Assembly (NCBI GenBank): GCA_023300205.1 | Contig: JALZVD010000082.1 | Span: 1 to 7,798, forward strand | Source: Akkermansiaceae bacterium | Lineage (GTDB): Bacteria > Verrucomicrobiota > Verrucomicrobiia > Verrucomicrobiales > Akkermansiaceae | Length of the DNA stretch: 7,798 nucleotides | Direction: 5' to 3' | Part shown: positions 6,904 through 7,798 of the stretch, piece by piece | Layout: the number at the start of each line of letters is the position of its first letter | Numbering within the stretch: position 1 is the stretch's first letter | The notes under the pieces: model-generated | What the model was told of the DNA's origin: nothing | The model's input: only the letters and a program-made list of their open reading frames with translations | The model's database searches: none | Position numbers and translations under genes: made by a program

Positions 6904-7494
6904 ATGATCAATGGATTACTTTCTCTATGCATCCTCATCGTTTGTGCCACCACTACTTTAGCTGGCAAATACACCACAGTTATTCTTGACCCCGGCCACG
7001 GAGGTAAAGATCGAGGTGCAAAATGGGGTGGTGTAAGCGAAGCATACTTAAACCTAAGAGTAGCATTCAAAGTAGAAGCTCTACTCAAAGCAAAGAAGAT
7101 CCCTGTAGTCATGACTCGTCGCAGTGATATATTCCTTTCATTATCCCAGCGTGCTAATATTGCAAACAGATACAAAGACGCCATCTTCGTTAGTATTCAT
7201 TTCAATGCACACTCTAACACTAGCATCAAAGGTGTCGAAACCTTCTACGCAAGTGCTTCTGGCAGAAGAATAGCCTCTAACATACAAACAAGACTCAGCG
7301 CCTACACCAAAACCCGTAACCGTGGCATTAAAAACGGAATTGGATACGCCGTCCTTAATCGCACCAAATGCCCTGCAGTACTCGTTGAATGCGGATTCAT
7401 CAGCAACTCATATGAAAGAAGTAGATGCGCTCAATCATGGTACCAAACCCTTGCCGCTCGTGGCATCGTTGAGGGCATTATTAAATCCAGATAA
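6904..7494 (+). CDS. Secreted N-acetylmuramoyl-L-alanine amidase (Amidase_3, AmiA/AmiC/CwlM type)
   Basis: The enzyme cuts the bond between N-acetylmuramic acid and L-alanine in peptidoglycan, releasing stem peptides, and works in the periplasm in cell separation and wall turnover. Residues 1-20 are a signal peptide ending TLA|G. The Amidase_3 zinc site is complete: H32 in ILDPGHGGKDRGA, E46, H99 in VSIHFNAH, and catalytic E162 in VLVECGFISN. RSDIFLSLSQRANIAN (73-88) is the usual family helix. The 196-residue protein is only the catalytic domain plus signal; the AMIN targeting domain of AmiC and any LysM or SPOR binding domain are absent. C14 in the signal region does not form a lipobox, so a soluble protein is expected. 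A TATATT hexamer (6892-6897) lies only 6 bases before the ATG; there is no clear Shine-Dalgarno. It shares strand and envelope theme with pssA, 100 bp upstream. Confidence 0.93.
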   Translation: MINGLLSLCILIVCATTTLAGKYTTVILDPGHGGKDRGAKWGGVSEAYLNLRVAFKVEALLKAKKIPVVMTRRSDIFLSLSQRANIANRYKDAIFVSIHFNAHSNTSIKGVETFYASASGRRIASNIQTRLSAYTKTRNRGIKNGIGYAVLNRTKCPAVLVECGFISNSYERSRCAQSWYQTLAARGIVEGIIKSR

Positions 7495-7515
7495 GTGCTC
7501 CGCAGTTAACATCTT

Positions 7516-7548
7516 AAAAAAAAATCAGTAAATCTTTACGGATTTACT
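7516..7548 (-). terminator. Intrinsic terminator facing the minus strand
   Basis: AGTAAATC (7527-7534) and GATTTACT (7541-7548) form a perfect 8-bp stem over a 6-base loop. Read on the minus strand, the stem is followed after two bases by nine U residues (7524-7516). This is a good intrinsic terminator for transcription entering from the right, probably the partial gene at 7717-7798. In the plus direction the sequence after the stem is only moderately T-rich, so it should act weakly on the amidase transcript. Confidence 0.7.
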
Positions 7549-7582
7549 TGATCTTTATCTCGTTTTGCTCCATTAAATCTCC

Positions 7583-7659
7583 AGTGACCTATGGTTTTTG
7601 GTCTTAAGCTTTTGGGAGGGGGCTTAAGATTCTGTTTTACCATAGGTCACTACTTTTTT
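7583..7659 (+). terminator. Long two-part hairpin followed by a T-tract, probable terminator of the amidase gene
   Basis: A perfect 13-bp outer stem pairs AGTGACCTATGGT (7583-7595) with ACCATAGGTCACT (7639-7651). Inside it, after an unequal internal loop, a perfect 8-bp stem pairs TCTTAAGC (7602-7609) with GCTTAAGA (7622-7629), enclosing a G-rich loop (GGGAGGGGG region, 7614-7622). Two bases after the outer stem come six T residues (7654-7659), as in an intrinsic terminator read on the plus strand; the other orientation has no T-run. The structure is longer than most terminators, so a small structured RNA or a repeat element ending in a terminator is an alternative. Confidence 0.6.
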
Positions 7660-7716
7660 ACCCCAAAAACAAGAACACTTTAACTATCTTAAAAAAGAAC
7701 AAGTTAAGACACCTTA

Positions 7717-7798
7717 CTAACGTTCTCCAAATAAATCTAGATCTTGATCATCTACGATATACCCCTCATCTACAGCTAAGCTTTTGCCTAAAGCCGCT
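7717..7798 (-). CDS. C-terminal end of an unidentified protein (start beyond the window)
   Basis: An open frame enters from the right edge on the minus strand and ends at TAG (7719-7717), giving the last 26 residues of a protein. The tail is acidic and coding-like: it begins AALGKSLAVDEG, includes YIVDDQD and ends DLDLFGER. It converges on the amidase gene, and a minus-facing terminator lies downstream at 7548-7516, which supports a real gene end. Too little is visible to name a family. A chance open frame of this length is possible, since only 82 bases can be read. Confidence 0.5.
   Translation of the reverse strand, partial: AALGKSLAVDEGYIVDDQDLDLFGER

Larger units (their letters stand above)
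7495..7716. other. Non-coding convergent region with opposed hairpins
   Basis: No gene is supported in these 222 bases. They hold the two terminator-like hairpins described separately and a third small inverted repeat, TCTTAA (7687-7692) with TTAAGA (7704-7709), just beyond the stop codon of the minus-strand gene. The rest is AT-rich sequence with no recognisable promoter or RNA gene. Confidence 0.5.

Noticed and set aside
6904..6963. Lipoprotein signal in the amidase (cysteine at residue 14)
   Set aside because: The residues before the cysteine (ILIVC) do not fit a lipobox, while TLA|G fits signal peptidase I.
7583..7651. Transposon end or MITE explanation for the long inverted repeat
   Set aside because: No flanking target-site duplication or transposase remnant is visible, and the T-tract after the stem fits termination better.
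1..7798. CRISPR array, tRNA, rRNA or insertion sequence
   Set aside because: No regularly spaced repeats, cloverleaf pattern, rRNA-like stretch or transposase was seen on either strand.

Overview
The window reads as an ordinary chromosomal stretch of a Gram-negative bacterium. Its gene content suggests the PVC group, most likely Verrucomicrobiota: an ExbB / ExbD / ExbD / very long periplasmic TPR-protein operon, moderate to low G+C, and start codons with almost no Shine-Dalgarno sequences. That assignment is inference from gene content and style. No 16S rRNA or other phylogenetic marker is present.

Left two thirds (1-4976, minus strand). This is one apparent operon read right to left: exbB (4976-4194), a first exbD (4116-3646), a second exbD (3589-3122) and a very long exported TPR-repeat protein (2969 to beyond position 1). 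The ExbB/ExbD proteins form a proton-driven inner-membrane motor of the TonB/Tol type. The TPR protein is predicted to sit in the periplasm, where it could be a scaffold or partner of the motor. No TonB, TolA or outer-membrane receptor is encoded in the window. The spacers between exbB and exbD1 and between exbD2 and the TPR gene each hold a clear hairpin without a U-tract, so they look like mRNA processing or stability elements, not terminators.

Middle (4977-5864). An AT-rich 268-bp spacer holds the probable exbB promoter and a terminator for the next minus-strand gene. That gene (5820-5245) joins an N-terminal CxxC redox domain (DUF1858-like) to a rhodanese domain whose catalytic cysteine is replaced. 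It is divergent from pssA, with only 44 bp between the two start codons.

Right third (5865-7798). On the plus strand are pssA (phosphatidylserine synthase, the committed step toward phosphatidylethanolamine) and a minimal secreted N-acetylmuramoyl-L-alanine amidase, both cell-envelope genes. A non-coding stretch of about 220 bp follows. It holds two hairpin terminators in opposite orientations, one of them an unusually long two-part stem. The last 82 bases carry the C-terminal end of a minus-strand gene of unknown identity that converges on the amidase.

The common theme is envelope biology: an energised inner-membrane motor with a TPR partner, phospholipid synthesis and peptidoglycan cleavage. 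No mobile element, CRISPR array, tRNA or rRNA was seen. The most interesting points are the TonB-less double-ExbD/TPR operon with its intercistronic hairpins, the cysteine-less rhodanese fusion, and the crossed terminators in the convergent region.
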